Shown here in pieces: positions 10,397 through 22,411 of a stretch of 64,000 nucleotides of DNA; position 1 is the stretch's first letter, and each line of letters opens with the position of its first letter. The notes under the pieces are model-generated. The model saw only the letters and a program-made list of their open reading frames with translations, had not been told where the DNA came from and made no database searches. Origin of the DNA: Ceratopteris richardii (lineage: Eukaryota; Streptophyta; Polypodiopsida; Polypodiales; Pteridaceae); contig CM035407.1 of assembly GCA_020310875.1 (NCBI GenBank), positions 92,888,632-92,952,631 on the forward strand. The letters are read 5' to 3'. A program made the position numbers and the translations under genes.

Positions 10397-11090
10397 AAAA
10401 ATCAGATTTGATTCAATGGAAAAAGACCATCTATATTTGATCTGTATTTAAAATTTTTTTAAAGAAGAAAATCAGAATGATAGAGAAAAGAAATCATGAC
10501 ATATTGGAAATTATGACAAATAATTCTACCTTTTCCTGTTTCTGAGAAAAGAAATAGGAGGGGAAGAAAGGAAGTTGAAAAAATTATTTAAAAAAAAAAG
10601 AAGAGAAATAAACAAATAGTTCTACCTTTTCCTGTTTCTGAGAAAAGAAATAGGAGGGGAAGAAAGGAAGTTGAAAAAAGTTTTTTTTTTTTCTTTTAAG
10701 AGAGAAGAGAAATAAAAGAAAAAAGAGAGAAAAATTACCCATTTCATTTTTTCTCTTATGAAAGAAAAAAAAAGAGAAAAAAGAGAAGAGAAAACTATCC
10801 ATTTTTCCTTTTATAAACTTATATAGCACAAAGCAAGATATAGGTAGAAGGGTAGCAGGTTTCTATTTATTATTTATTATTTTTTATTTTTTATTTTTTT
10901 ATGATTTTTTATTTTTTTCATTTTTCTTTTAAATATCTCCTTCCTGGATAAGAGCAGTCAGAAGAGAAGAGAGCACTAGACATCTTGCTACACATGTAAT
11001 GACCACTTCAATTGAGTTTTTTTTTTTAGGAAGTCAGGATTTAATTGAGATTTTGTTTTCATTCTTCTTTCATGTCATATCACAACAAAT
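10397..11090 (+). other. Purine-rich then T-rich spacer in Gypsy element
   Basis: No protein-like frame is visible. The stretch is dominated by GA-rich runs (about 10440-10800) followed by T-rich runs (about 10860-11090). Within it, a block of about 55 bp is directly repeated with a 96-bp offset (from about 10525 and 10621). Confidence 0.6.
10525..10678 (+). repeat. Direct repeat carrying internal polypurine-tract-like motif
   Basis: A block beginning TCTACCTTTTCCTGTTTCTG and ending in an AGGAAGTTGAAAAA tract occurs at about 10525-10580 and 10621-10678. Each copy contains TAGGAGGGGAAGAA, the same 14-mer that lies directly before the terminal LTR-like end at 15628-15641. The exact match suggests internal copies of the element's polypurine tract, but this may also reflect simple purine-rich drift. 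Confidence 0.7.
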
Positions 11091-11170
11091 GTCTTTTTTT
11101 TTTACATTCTTATGACTCATGTGGGTGGAGTGTTTTCTTTTTTGTGTTATATTATATTTTCTCCAGAATG
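11091..11170 (+). promoter_or_regulatory. Candidate 3' splice acceptor before extra coding region
   Basis: A long T-rich tract runs into TATTTTCTCCAG ending at 11166. An ATG (11168-11170) that opens the extra coding region (MVNPKELP) follows after one base. A pyrimidine tract plus CAG right before a start codon is what a spliced subgenomic message would use. Athila, Ogre and Tat-type Gypsy elements are known to splice or to carry extra genes downstream of pol. No donor site was identified. Confidence 0.45.
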
Positions 11171-14100
11171 GTGAATCCAAAGGAACTACCAATCCATGAG
11201 TTCAAAGCAGACTTAGTCACTCTGTCTAGAGGACATTGGTTCTTAGACAATGAAGCAACAATGGAGACAGTAGAATTAGAATCTGATGAAGAGCAGGAGA
11301 TTCCAGAAGCAGAAAAGATAGTCAAGGAACTCAAGGAAACTCTAGGTATTATTGGCTAGCACATATTTACAGAGGGAGTTGGAAGCTACAAGTACACTAT
11401 GCTGTGTCAGGAGTTTTACAAATTCCAGAAAAGTGCAGTCAGTTACAAAAGATGGAAAGCAGTGGGATTACACAAGCTGCTAGATGAACCTATATTTTTC
11501 ATAGATTTTGAAAGAGTGGCACAGGTGATGAACAGCTTGTTGGAAGTTGGAAGGGGCAATGAGGCGTATTTCAGGTGTACTGTCAAGAACAGAGAAAAAC
11601 AGGAAGTGAACATCACAATAAAAGCAGAGCATATCAGGGCAGCCCTTCAGTTTTATCCAATGGGAACTAAGTTGGATAACAGCTTTGTCAAGAAGAATAA
11701 AGAAACATATACAGGATATTCTAAATTTCCTGATTTTAAGGGAAGAGAAATTGAGGAATATCCCATCAGAATGATTTTGCAATATTTCTGTTTTCCAAAA
11801 CTGCCTAGATACACCATGCCACACAAATCAGTAACATTGATTATGTTCAATAATAAGGATAGAACTAAGCCCTTTGGACTAATGGATGTATCACCATATA
11901 TACATGAGCAATTAAAGGAAGCAACCAAACATTGGGAGCAAAAGAAGTATATGAATGGAGCCCAATTCTTAACGAGAATTATATATCATGTTCTAGGGAT
12001 GGAGGATCAATTACAACTGGCTCCAGTAGCCCAATATTTTAGAAATTTGATGGCAAGAATCAAAATTCCTTCAAGGAAGATATCTGTAAAAGAATTAGAA
12101 GGCCAATCAAGCATGAGGGGAGGAGAAAGGAAAAGAAAAGGAATTTCAGAAGAAGTCATTCCAGTAAAGAAAAGAAGATTGGATCCAAGAAAAATGGAGT
12201 TGGAACAAGTAGAAGCAACTAAGGAAGAGCGTGAAGCTGCTCAGAAGCAGGTGCAGTCTTCAAATGACCCTCACCCACCTCAGACAAGAAAGGAGCAATT
12301 GTATACCTATTTGACTCAAGGAAATAATAAAAGGGCAGTATATGAAGCTCAATATCAAAAGATGTTGGAGGACTACTCTTGCAAAGCAACATATTGGATT
12401 CAAGAGGAAGTAGAACATTATGAAGAGCTGCATGATCAGATGATGGCAGCTGAGACAGAGGAAGTGTTTGTCAAAAAAGAAGTAGAACTGTTAGCATATT
12501 TCAAAGAGCTACAAGGACCTCCTAAAACAAGAACTATAGTTGTAGTGAAGAAGAAGGTTCAGAAGAAACCTGTACAGAAGAAGAAGTTAACCAAGAAAAG
12601 TAAAGGAAAATCAGTAGCAGAACTTGTACAAAGAATGGAGACAGAAGAAGTGGTAGTAGAAGAAAGAAAACCAGAAGGAATCTATTGCTGTGGAAGAGTC
12701 AAGACTGGAAAAATCAGGAATAGCAGGCTCTTCACAATTTTCTTCAGACTCTGAAAGTGATATTGAAGACTTTTTGTTGAAAATTTTGAATTTATCAATG
12801 CCTAGTACACCCAATGTGATAACAGAAGCCTCTGGGAAAAATAAAACACCAGAAGACTTGAGTGAGAAGCCCCAAGGAAAGCAAGTTCAGGAAGAAGCAG
12901 TAAAGCAGGTTAGTCTTGAAGAAGAGAGAAGATTACTAAAAGGAAAAGCAGTGATGATGGAGGAAGAGATTGAAGTCAGGAAGGAATTCAATTGTGGATT
13001 AGTGGACTCAGGATTAAAGACAATATGCACAAAATCTTTCCAGCAAACTCATTTCAGATTGGATGAAGGAAAAGTAGAAGAAGAAAAGGAGTTCAGTTAT
13101 GCAGTCCAGCCAATAAACAAAAAGATACAGATCAAATCAAGGAAACAGAAGAGGAAATAGTGGAAAAGAAGAATGCTCAAGAAGTAGAAGAAGGAATTAC
13201 AGAAAAAGAGATCAACCAAAGCATAGAAGACATACTATATGACTTGAATCATAATGAAGAATTTACCATTACAAAAGATCAAGGACAAGAGGAAGAGCTC
13301 GATCTCATGGACATAGATGAGCAAGAGGAAGGACAGAAAGAGAGATAAGTAATGATAAGATAAAACTTACTGAGGAAACTGAATCAACCCTAATTCAGGA
13401 AAAGGAAGTACAGGTAAAGGAAAGACATCTCTTTGAAGAAGAACAACAAGTGATGGAGAACAAGAAGGAAGAAGAAACAAAGACAACTAAAGATACATCA
13501 AGACATGAGAATAAGGATGATCAGATATTGGAATATGAGGAAGATGTTGTAGACCAAGAAAAAATGGAAGTAGACAAGAGCCATGAAGAACAAAAGACCC
13601 AGGTCATAGAATATGAAGAAGAAGATGAAGAAGAGAATGAGTGCAAAGAAAACAAGCAAATAGAAGTCAAACATATGGAAATAGAAGTTGGGTTGGAAAA
13701 AATACCTAAAACTATAAGATCTGCTTGCAAGATCATTATGAGCAACATAGAGCAGTTCAGACCATCAAGTAGAAACATGATTATATCAGGTATGGTAGCA
13801 GAATCTGAGTTTGAAAAAGGCAGTAGTATCATTAAGGAGCACAAGAGGGAAACAGAACAATTGGCAGAACAATTGAGGATTGTAAAGGAGAAAAATGAGG
13901 AATTGACACATAGGATAATTTCTTTGGAGGAGTTGGAGGTTCAGCAACAAAACAAAATCCAATATCTTGAAGAGAAGTGTGCAAAACAGACAGAGCATAG
14001 TAGTAAAATGGAGATGGAGCTAAAGAAAATAGAAGGGAGATACAGAACTTTATAGAGTTCATATCAAATTATGGTCAAAGCAAATGAGGAAATCAACAAA

Positions 14101-15572
14101 TTATTAATGGAAGAAGGCTAGTTGAAGGAAGAAAGCAAGACTGTTCAGGTGACACAAGAGGAGAAGGAAGATTTGCACAAGGAAATCATGAGATTGCAAA
14201 CAGAGTTGAAAGAAGCCAAGGAGTTGGAAAAACAAGCCAGTATACATGCTCCTACTTCTATGAGGGGATATAATAAGTTACATATAGACATAGAAAAAGA
14301 GAGAAGCGATTGGAAGTTGAGTTTGGAAAAGGAAAGAAATGAATGGAAATCAGAAAGAGAGTTGTGGACTTCCCAAAATAGAAGTTTAATGTTGACAATA
14401 GAAGAACTACAGAAAAATTTGGAAAAACCACAAACTCAGGTAGAAGAGTAGGTAGAGGCTACACAAACAAAAGAATATGAAGTAGGAGATGGTGAGAGAA
14501 TCCAACATGGTGGTGAACAAGAAAACAAAGCACCAGAAGAGGAATACTCAGAAGAGTTTGTTCAGAGACTTCTGACAGACAGAGAATCCAGAATGGAATT
14601 CATTAGAAAAATGCATGATGAATATGAGGAACAAATTGTTAATTTTGCTTTGAATAAAGGGATAAATCCGGATCAACATCATTGGGTTGCAGATGGCCTA
14701 GGAATACCCTTATGCATGATCATGGAAAGCATTAAAAACTATCAGTTGGCAAGGGTGGGATTACCTCCTAACAAGTATTTAGAATATGAAGAGGATATCT
14801 ATGTGACAAAAGAGTTATTTGAAAAAGCCAATCCAAAATGGAGAAATAGGTGGTTGGATGCTAATAAAGAATGTAGAAAAATATGGAAAGAAGCACCTAT
14901 TCAGCTGAAGATCAATCCAGCATACTGCCCAGTAGCAAGGAGAAGAGAGTGGACAATTTTTTGGGAAAGAAGGAAAGAAGGACAGATTCCATCCAAATGG
15001 TTGAATTTCCAAAGATAGCAGGTCCGAAGGCAGGAACATGGCCCGGAGAGAAGTATATGGTGGACACAGCTGAGTCTGTTATATCCACATACAAAGATGT
15101 TAATGACCCAGCATGTATTTTATTAATCAGAGTAATGAGACTCATCTTGGCATGTATAGAGACCTTTACAGATACAGATGTCAGAGTTCTCAATTACATT
15201 GGCTTCAATTCACCGACTGATGCTTTATTATTTGACCTCAATGAAACCCCAGACAGGACATGTTTGATGGCTTATTATAGTAGAACAATATTTTTGGGTA
15301 GCCATTATCTTCAGATTTTTGAGGATGCATTTTATTATGGGTTTTTTGAAAGGGAATCAGAGATATTTGGAAACTTTTCAGTAATAAAAAAGTCTCGACT
15401 CACTGCCTATGAAGTTGCATACACAGAATATTTGAAGAAAGATGTAATAGATAAACCAGAGGCTGCTATGCAATGGAGAAAAGCACTATTTGAGATGGTA
15501 AACAACTTGAATGTTACTGAAAGGAAAAGCCATGACCTACTGTCACAGGTGTATCAAAGAAAAAAGAAGTGA
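11168..15572 (+). pseudogene. Extra coding region of unknown function, coiled-coil-rich
   Basis: About 4.4 kb of largely open, strongly Lys/Glu-rich sequence, broken in several places. Three zones can be seen. The first (about 11170-12120) looks globular, with FYKFQKSAVSYKRWKAVGLH and later EYPIRMILQYFCFPKLPRY. The middle (about 12120-14460) is highly charged, with heptad-like stretches such as EQLAEQLRIVKEKNEEL that suggest long coiled coils. The end (about 14590-15572) looks globular again, with Trp/Cys-rich KANPKWRNRWLDANKECRKI. I recognise no enzyme motif, and no clear signal peptide or membrane anchor, so an envelope role is not supported. Related sequence recurs at 30331-38733 on the minus strand, so this is a repeated, element-borne gene. 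Its position between pol and the 3' LTR matches the additional ORFs of Tat/Athila elements. Confidence 0.6.
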
Positions 15573-15627
15573 AGGAAGCATTCATGGAATATCACCAAGA
15601 ATGTCTTTTGTCAGGAGCCAAAAGGTC

Positions 15628-15641
15628 TAGGAGGGGAAGAA
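15628..15641 (+). other. Polypurine tract of the Gypsy element
   Basis: TAGGAGGGGAAGAA is followed at once by TGTTAGAAGAAG, the expected arrangement of a polypurine tract and the TG start of a 3' LTR. The identical 14-mer occurs twice upstream in the 10525-10678 repeat. Confidence 0.7.
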
Positions 15642-16481
15642 TGTTAGAAGAAGTATTTTTGAAGTATTTTTGATGGAAAATAATTGTAAAATTCCAAAAA
15701 AATTGTAAAAATATTTATGCAAATGATGTAAAAATGATGAAGAGTCTTCCTCATGTAGATTAGAATCATATGTATTTTTTCTAGAATTTTTGGAAACTCC
15801 TAGATAGCATATTTTTATATTAGAAGAGGAAAGGATCAAAATTCAAGTGTGAAAAGGGACACTTGAAAATGTATAAAAGACAATTTCCTCTATTATGAGA
15901 GGGTTGGTTATTTGTAATTGATGCTATCCAAGCAAAGAGAGAGAGTTTCCTGTAGAAAATCATGATTATTCCTTTTGTGTGAATTTCTTTGATTTGTTGA
16001 GTCTATTCTATGTGTATCCATGGAGATTTGCAAGCTTCTATTGTGTATTTCTGATGAATGTGTATGAAGAGAGTTGATTACTGATGTGTTGAGTGAGAAA
16101 TTGATGAAGAATGGTGCTGGAGATGAAAATCGTCAGATTTTACAGAATCACGATTGTCTCCTCTGAAGGTTACATGTATCATTTTTGAGTTTTGACTTTA
16201 TGGTTGTGTTCTGCTGAGAAAATAACACACTTTAGACACCAAGATTATTGAAAATGATGGAGTATTGCTCAAGATAATCCAAACCCTAGAAATTCCTCTT
16301 CATTTTCATTATTTCTCAGAAATCCAGCCAGTTTTCTCTTATTTCTTGGATTCTATCATCTAGAAGGGGCTGTGGTCTCTTATATACTTCCAGGATTGAC
16401 AAATATAAGATGTATTGTTAATTCTTTATGCTAAATGATTGGAGAGGACAACTCCAAGGAACAACAAACACCTCCATATCT
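15642..16481 (+). repeat. LTR-like end of the Gypsy element (partial)
   Basis: It begins TGTTAGAAG after the polypurine tract and contains a TATAAAAG promoter-like box at 15872-15879. It shows the AT-rich, non-coding character of an LTR. Its far end cannot be fixed, because minus-strand Copia sequence begins at about 16482, and no second LTR copy is in the window. Confidence 0.55.
15872..15879 (+). promoter_or_regulatory. TATA box in the Gypsy LTR-like end
   Basis: TATAAAAG lies about 230 bases after the LTR-like start, a usual position for a U3 promoter. Confidence 0.45.
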
Positions 16482-16559
16482 GCTCAACTTGTGATTCACC
16501 TCCATTGGAGTAGGTGCTACCCTGCAATCATCCATTTTAAACTTGATCATCAAGTTTTT

Positions 16560-18911
16560 CAAATACCTTCCTTAAGATACATACACTCCATGTTGAGTGT
16601 ATGAAATCTCCATGCCCAAGAAATATGACAAGTCTCCCAAGTCACTAATTTTGAACTCTTTCTCCATTTGTTTCTTTAGGCTTTGAATGCCTTTCTCATC
16701 TGTACCTGTAAGAATTATATCATCAACATATATGCACATGTATATGAACCCATCATCACTTGTTTTGACAAGCAAACTACTTTCTGCCTTAGATACTTGG
16801 AAACCAAGTGCTTTCAAGAACTTCACAAGTCTATAATTCCATGCCCTTGGGGCCTGCTTCAAACCATACAAAGCTCTCTTGAGCTTACATACATGATCTG
16901 GATACCTTTCATTTCTGAATCCTTGTGGTTGCTCCATGAAAACATCATCTAAAATGTAACCATTTAAAAAAGCATTATTCACATCTAATTGGCATAACGT
17001 CCAACCTTTACATGCAGCAATGGCTATGAGTGTTCTGATGGTTGTCATCTTTGCCACAGGACTATAAATCTCATCATAATCTATACCATTTGTCTGAGCA
17101 AACCCTTTCACAACAAGTCTAGATTTATACCTAGACACACTTCCATCTACAAATCTCTTTGTCTTGTAGACCCATTTGCATCCAATAATCTTCTGACTAT
17201 TTGGTTTAGGAAACAAATCCCATGTCTGATTCTCCATCAATGCATCATACTCTTCCTGCATAGCTTTCTCCCAATTTTCCTTACCTTTTGCCTCTTCATA
17301 TGTAGAAGGGTTTTCATCTGCCTTTATTATATAAGCATAATCTTTGGTAGCTAAAAAAGAAGTGTCATAACTATACCTTGTAGGTTGCCATTTCTGTCTT
17401 GATGACCTTCTGAGTTCTCCACTCCTTGAGGATTCTGGTTCATCACACTCTGGATCAAACCTTGACACTTCTTCAACTTCAACCTGTACTTCATTGTTCT
17501 CCTCTTCATCAAATATCTGAACCTTTGATTTACCTTTCTTTTGATTCACAACTTTTTCATTACCTGCATAAATATTGATTGTACCTGCATACCAAGTACC
17601 TTGCTCATCAAATGTAACATCCTTTGATACAAGGAATTATTTTGTGGATGGACTCCACAACCTATATCCCGTCTGCTTATCATCATATCCAATGAACACA
17701 TACTTTTCAGCTTTAGGCTTCAATTTGTGCCTTAATTGAGATGGCACATATGCATATGCCAAACATCCAAATACTTTGCAATGATCTAGAGTAGGTCTCT
17801 TACCCCACCATGCCTCATATGGTGTCACACCCTGCAAAGCTTTACATGGTAATCTATTGACCAAATATGTGGTTGTATTTACAACCTCAGCCCACAAATA
17901 ATTTGGGCGATTTTTCTCCATCATGGATCTTGCAAACTCAACAAGAGTTCTATTCCTCCTTTCTGCTACACCATTTTGTTGAGGAGAGTACCTGCAAGTA
18001 ATTTCCCTTTTTATACCTGCATTCCACAAGTAATCACTGAACTCATTAGAGAAATACTCTCCCCCTCCATCTGACCTTAGTCTCTTCAATTTTTGACCTG
18101 TAATTCTCTCTGAATACACATGATAATGTTTGAATGTATTGAATACCTCTGACTTATCTTTGATCACATAGATAGTGATCCATCTGGTAGCATCATCAAC
18201 ATAAATCACATAATACCTTGAACCAATGATACTGAAATCCTTTGATGGTCCCCACACATCTGTGTGTACCAATTTAAGCTTCTCTGAATACATAAAACCA
18301 TGCTTGGAATAAGATTGCTTATGAGCCTTACCTAATTGACATGCCTCACATCTGTATGTCATATGTTGCCCTGCAACATTAGGCAATCCAAGCACTAAAC
18401 CATTGTTAACCATATCCTTGATACCTCTTTCATTGAAATGTCCAAGCCTTTTGTGCCAAAGATCTAACTCAGAGATCTTATGTCCTCCATAGGTGAACAA
18501 GGCATGACCAATGCTACCTTGAATCTTCAATGTGAACAATCTTCCTTCTTTCTTCCCTAAAAAAATTTGTTTATACCCACTGCTAGGGTCTTCCACAAAA
18601 ACTCCTTCATTAGTGAACCTAACTTCATAACCTTTTTCAACAATTTGTCCTACACTTATCGAATTCTTTGGAATTGTAGGAACATACAAAACCTTACTCA
18701 AGAGAGTACTTCCATCCTTGGCCTTCACTGATCCAATTGACATCACATTGTGCTTTGTATTGTCACTTGTTTGAACTACATGATTAGTTACCTTATTCTC
18801 CAAATAAGTCATCAAAGTTGTGTTGCCACTCAGGTGATTGCTACACCCTGAGTCAATGTAGAAGACTCTTTGGTCTTCACTTTGCCTTTCACAAGTTGCA
18901 TTCATTATCAA
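16560..18911 (-). pseudogene. Copia A2 pol region (protease, integrase, RT)
   Basis: Long stretches read as protease, pre-integrase, integrase and reverse transcriptase of a group A Copia. Recognisable strings are LDLWHKRLGHFNERGI, RSDGGGEYFSNEF, VFGCLAYAYVPSQLRHKLKP (end of integrase) and LCQLDVNNAFLNG and [11 protein letters not shown] (reverse transcriptase). The order and strand match the whole copy at 31997-36160. It is a fossil with only a few breaks in this part. Confidence 0.9.
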
Positions 18912-19200
18912 TGTTGAATCCTCCTTCTGATCTCAAGCATAATTGTAGTAGGTATTGTTGTATTGTTGGCTTTGGAATCCTCTACCTGCATTTCTTCCAA
19001 AGTAGCCTCTACTACCTCTACCTCTGAAATTACCTCTTTGATTTCTGCCACCTCTTCCTCTTGAATTAAAAGTCTGATTATATCCACCATTATTCTAAGT
19101 ATTATGCCAACAATCATGAGCTAAGTGATTTGTCTTACCACAAATCTAGCAAGCTTTAACTCCATCTTTATTACTTCTGCCTCTTCCTCTACCTTTGCCC

Positions 19201-19972
19201 ATTCCAAAAGACTCAGTAGATCTTGAGAAATGATATTAGCAAGTCATCTATGTCTAAAATTGTAGTTATTAACACTCGACTTTGACACCTATAACTTCAA
19301 AAGCTTGATTCTCCCAAATTAGAACCCATTTAATCAATTTCTCTTAGCCTTAGGTAGCTTACCTTACAACTTAAAGAATGAGTGCTTGCTTGCTCAAAAC
19401 TTTACACTGTGGAAGGAGAACTGACCAAAATATTAGCATCGAATTTTGCGCCTCCTACAACTTCTCTTCTTACATTCACACATGTAAATGTTCCTACACT
19501 CAATTCTCTCAACCTAAACACAATTGGAAGCTGAAAATTTGTTCAGAGTTCAATCAACTACATACTTAGACTTGTACAAAAGCATTTCACAAAGGACTCA
19601 ACATAGAAGGAGAACTCTTAGAAATATCGGGCCCAACTTTTCTTCATTTCTGGAAAACTTTACATCTGAGTGATGAGAGAGATCTTACTCACTTCTAAAG
19701 TGTCTAATGACTCATACAACTTCTAATTTCTCTATTCACATGCTCTCTCATATTTTCCCAAACATTTTTCCTTGTATATATAGGCAAATATGTACAAGTT
19801 TATCACCATACAAAAGTATAAGTGAACTAACTCTAAATCAATGTACATATGTATACACATCTTCATTCTCTGAATATGTACTTTTTTTATGCTTCATGAC
19901 TTGATCTTTTCTTCAATCCTTGACTTCAAAAACTTCATCAAAACTTCAATTGTTGATTGCGTTGCACCAACA
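19201..19972 (-). repeat. LTR portion of Copia A2
   Basis: The sequence aligns by eye with the right part of the LTR at 27882-28914, sharing for example the CTATGTCTAAAATTGT and TGACACCTA words. It ends CACCAACA at 19972, where a microsatellite begins. Confidence 0.8.
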
Positions 19973-20200
<228 letters not shown>

Positions 20201-20214
20201 CTATTATAGATCAA

Positions 20215-21215
20215 TTGTTACCACACATCAAAGGCTTGGAGATAGCTGAATATACATAATTTGCATTGGAAGATCATTTCCAAAACACTAATAGATCTAG
20301 GAAAGCTAGCTTGTGGTTACAATTTACTGCATTCAAGAAGAAGTAGAATCAAAGCATTAGTGATTATATCCCTAAGATGAAAGACATGGCATATATCCTT
20401 GGATCTATAGATGAAGACATTGACGACCATCATTTGATTGCACAATTACTTGCAAGATTTAGAGGAGATGAAAGGTGAAAACCTACTGTATTATCAATTG
20501 AACAATCATTTTGTACCATATCTAAAACAATTACTTGGATTGATGCTCACATTTGAGAAAGATTTGAAGTTAGATGGAGATAAAGCATAAAGCTCTGTTA
20601 TCTTTGCAAAGAATAAGAAGAAAGGAGATAAAGGTAAAGCAAAGGATGAAGAAGAATTGATTTCTCAAGCCAATTATGTAAAAGGAAGAGGTAATGGCAG
20701 AGGCAAAGGTAAAGAAAATGCAAGAGGAAGGGGTAATGAGAATAATAACAAGAAGATATGTTGGATTTGTGGATTGAGCAATCATTTGGCTTATGATTGT
20801 TGGTTGGATCAACAAGGTTCAAATCAGAATATGAGTAACAATGGTAGAGGCAGAGGTGGAAGATATCAAAATCATTTTCAAATAGGAAGGCAAAGTCAAA
20901 GAGGTGGCTATGGTAGAGGTGGAGGAAGGAATGGCGACATAACTAATCCTATAATACCATCTACTAAAATTATACAAATGACACACATAATGAGAACCAT
21001 ACAACATTATTGATTAATTCAATAAGTACATTAGAGAAAGAAGACCTCAAGATAATCTACATTAACTTTCATTGTTCTAATCATTTGTCAGGAAACATAG
21101 AATTAACGTGAGAATTAGAAGAAGGCATTTCTAGTCATATAGTTCAAAGAGGTGATAACACAAGGCACAATGTACCTTCAATTGGAAAAGTGAAATGCAA
21201 AAGTGGAGCAGATTT
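20215..21215 (+). pseudogene. Copia gag/protease remnant, + strand
   Basis: The translation resembles group A gag (SRKASLWLQFTAFKKK, then KMKDMAYILGSIDEDIDDHH). It continues with a CCHC knuckle CWICGLSNHLAYDCW at about 20758-20802, a Gly/Arg-rich tail, and a trace of the protease region with CSNHLSGNIEL at about 21075. It is more diverged than the A elements and has many breaks. No LTR is attached. It is a fossil related to group A. Confidence 0.8.
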
Positions 21216-21690
21216 TTCTGTTCATGATTGAGAATACAAGCTTACCTTAGTTCCTCAACAACACATGTTGGAAGAATCTCAACCAAAACCCATGCAGTTG
21301 GATAACATTAGGGTCAGACCACTTACACCAAAGGAAAGAAAACATCGGAAAGACAATGGATTATGCTTTTATTATGGAAATCATAATCATATGGTATTCA
21401 AATGTCCTAAGAAGAAGAAGCAAGTTGGAATTAGGGCTTCTACAATCACCGTCCCACATCAGAAGGATCATCATCAGAATCAAAAGAGGAGTACTACCCA
21501 TCATGAGAATCATGGCCTTGATTCTGCACCTAGATATACTATAAACCCTTTCTAGTTTCATCATGGATATCCATCATCATCATGTTCAAGTACCACATAC
21601 CAAGAGCTCTACAAAGAGCAAGAGCTATCAAGATCCAAGTTCTAGATGATCTCATAGTCACATAACTGCTCCTCATGGAACTCGTTGCTT

Positions 21691-21700
21691 GAGGGGGAGC
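21691..21700 (+). other. Polypurine tract of chromovirus remnant
   Basis: GAGGGGGAGC lies three bases before the LTR start TGTCATGG. Confidence 0.7.
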
Positions 21701-21703
21701 TGA

Positions 21704-22411
21704 TGTCATGGACACAAAGGAAACCATCTTAAACCTTTGATGCCATGTGACTTTCCATATCTCATGATTGGCCCAGATTTTGGAGAGAGTAATGCTTCCA
21801 TTGCGTCTGGAACATGCCAAAACCCCAAGATCGGCTATCTATTTGCTGAATTCTGACACCCAAAGATCCTGCTTATAGTCCATGACATCATCGATGACAT
21901 CATCAGATTGTAACCGCCTTTGGTAACCGACCTTGAAAAACCTATATAAGGAGGGGTTGGCCACATTCATTCTAATTCTTGCCAATACCAGTCTTGGGAG
22001 CTCAAGGAGTCTTGATCGCCAAATAAGTACTTTCAAGTTCCAGTTCTAGCTCTATTCTTGTTTCTTGCTCTAGTCTTGTCTAGTCTTGTATCATGGACAT
22101 CTAGCCTTGTCCTCTTGTAATCTCGTGGTACAAGATCTTGTAGAGATCTTTCTTGTATCTAGTTCATCTCCCATAAGGGAGTTCTTGTAATCTAGAGATC
22201 TTGTTCCATACTTACAATCCCGGGTTGTGGGATCTCATGTATCATCTCTAGTTGAGTTATCTATACCTATTAGTCCCGGGTTGTGGGACTTCTTCTATCA
22301 GCCACATATTCTTGTACTATTTTCCCTACGTGCGTATTCTTGTAATTAGAAGTATATTTCCAAAATCTTGTCTACTATAGTCAAAGAGCACAATCTAGTG
22401 CTCCCCTGACA
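21704..22411 (+). repeat. Chromovirus 3' LTR
   Basis: It starts TGTCATGGAC and ends CTCCCCTGACA (708 bp). It matches the reverse complements of 56458-57150 and 61677-62368. A TATATAAG box lies at 21943-21950. Features kept across the family include the CCCGGGTTGTGGGA words near the 3' end. Confidence 0.9.
21943..21950 (+). promoter_or_regulatory. TATA box in chromovirus LTR
   Basis: TATATAAG in the context AACCTATATAAGGAGGGGTT. The equivalent on the minus strand is at 62138-62145. Confidence 0.55.

Larger units (their letters stand above)
1321..16481 (+). mobile_element. Tat/Athila-like Ty3/Gypsy element, broken, hosting a Copia
   Basis: Visible parts in order: integrase zinc-binding and catalytic segments (about 1400-2378); a nested Copia (2379-8867); the integrase C-terminal part (8868 to about 9400); an aspartic-protease-like domain (about 9400-10396); a long extra coding region (11168-15572); a polypurine tract (15628-15641); and LTR-like sequence from 15642 up to a Copia fragment at about 16482. 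The element is a fossil with a handful to a dozen breaks, and its gag and reverse transcriptase are not in the window. Lineage is inferred from the integrase wording and the large extra region downstream of pol, which is typical of Tat/Athila elements. That everything up to 15642 is one element is inference from shared strand, order and the terminal tract. Confidence 0.7.
16482..19972 (-). mobile_element. Copia element A2, incomplete
   Basis: Minus-strand group A Copia. From right to left: LTR sequence (about 19201-19972) ending in the typical TGTTGGTGCAAC on the minus strand; the gag zinc-knuckle end (about 19100-19190); protease with YIDSGCSNHLSG (about 18840); integrase with VHTDVWGP and SPQQNGVAERRN (about 17980-18280); and reverse transcriptase with CIYVDDIILTG at about 16720. 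RNase H and the other LTR are not seen, and the left edge at about 16482 adjoins the Gypsy LTR-like end. The copy is a fossil with several breaks, and older than A1 and A3 judging from wording differences. Confidence 0.88.
21216..22411 (+). mobile_element. Chromovirus (Gypsy) remnant with 3' LTR
   Basis: A gag zinc-knuckle segment (LCFYYGNHNHMVFKCP, about 21360-21410) and the very end of pol (TAPHGTRCLRG, about 21670-21690) are followed by a polypurine tract (21691-21700) and a 3' LTR (21704-22411). The LTR and both coding scraps match the minus-strand chromovirus at 56458-62368. Most of the interior is absent. It is a fossil. Confidence 0.85.

Noticed and set aside
10584-10829. Minus-strand Phe/Leu-rich frame resembling a membrane protein
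   Set aside because: It is the reverse translation of a GA-rich non-coding tract.
11045-11167. Hydrophobic N-terminal extension of the extra coding region as a signal peptide
   Set aside because: The Phe/Leu-rich stretch is a translation of the T-rich tract before the splice acceptor; the start at 11168 is more natural.
13521-14062. Minus-strand Ser/Leu-rich frames opposite the coiled-coil region
   Set aside because: Shadows of the Lys/Glu-rich + strand coding sequence.
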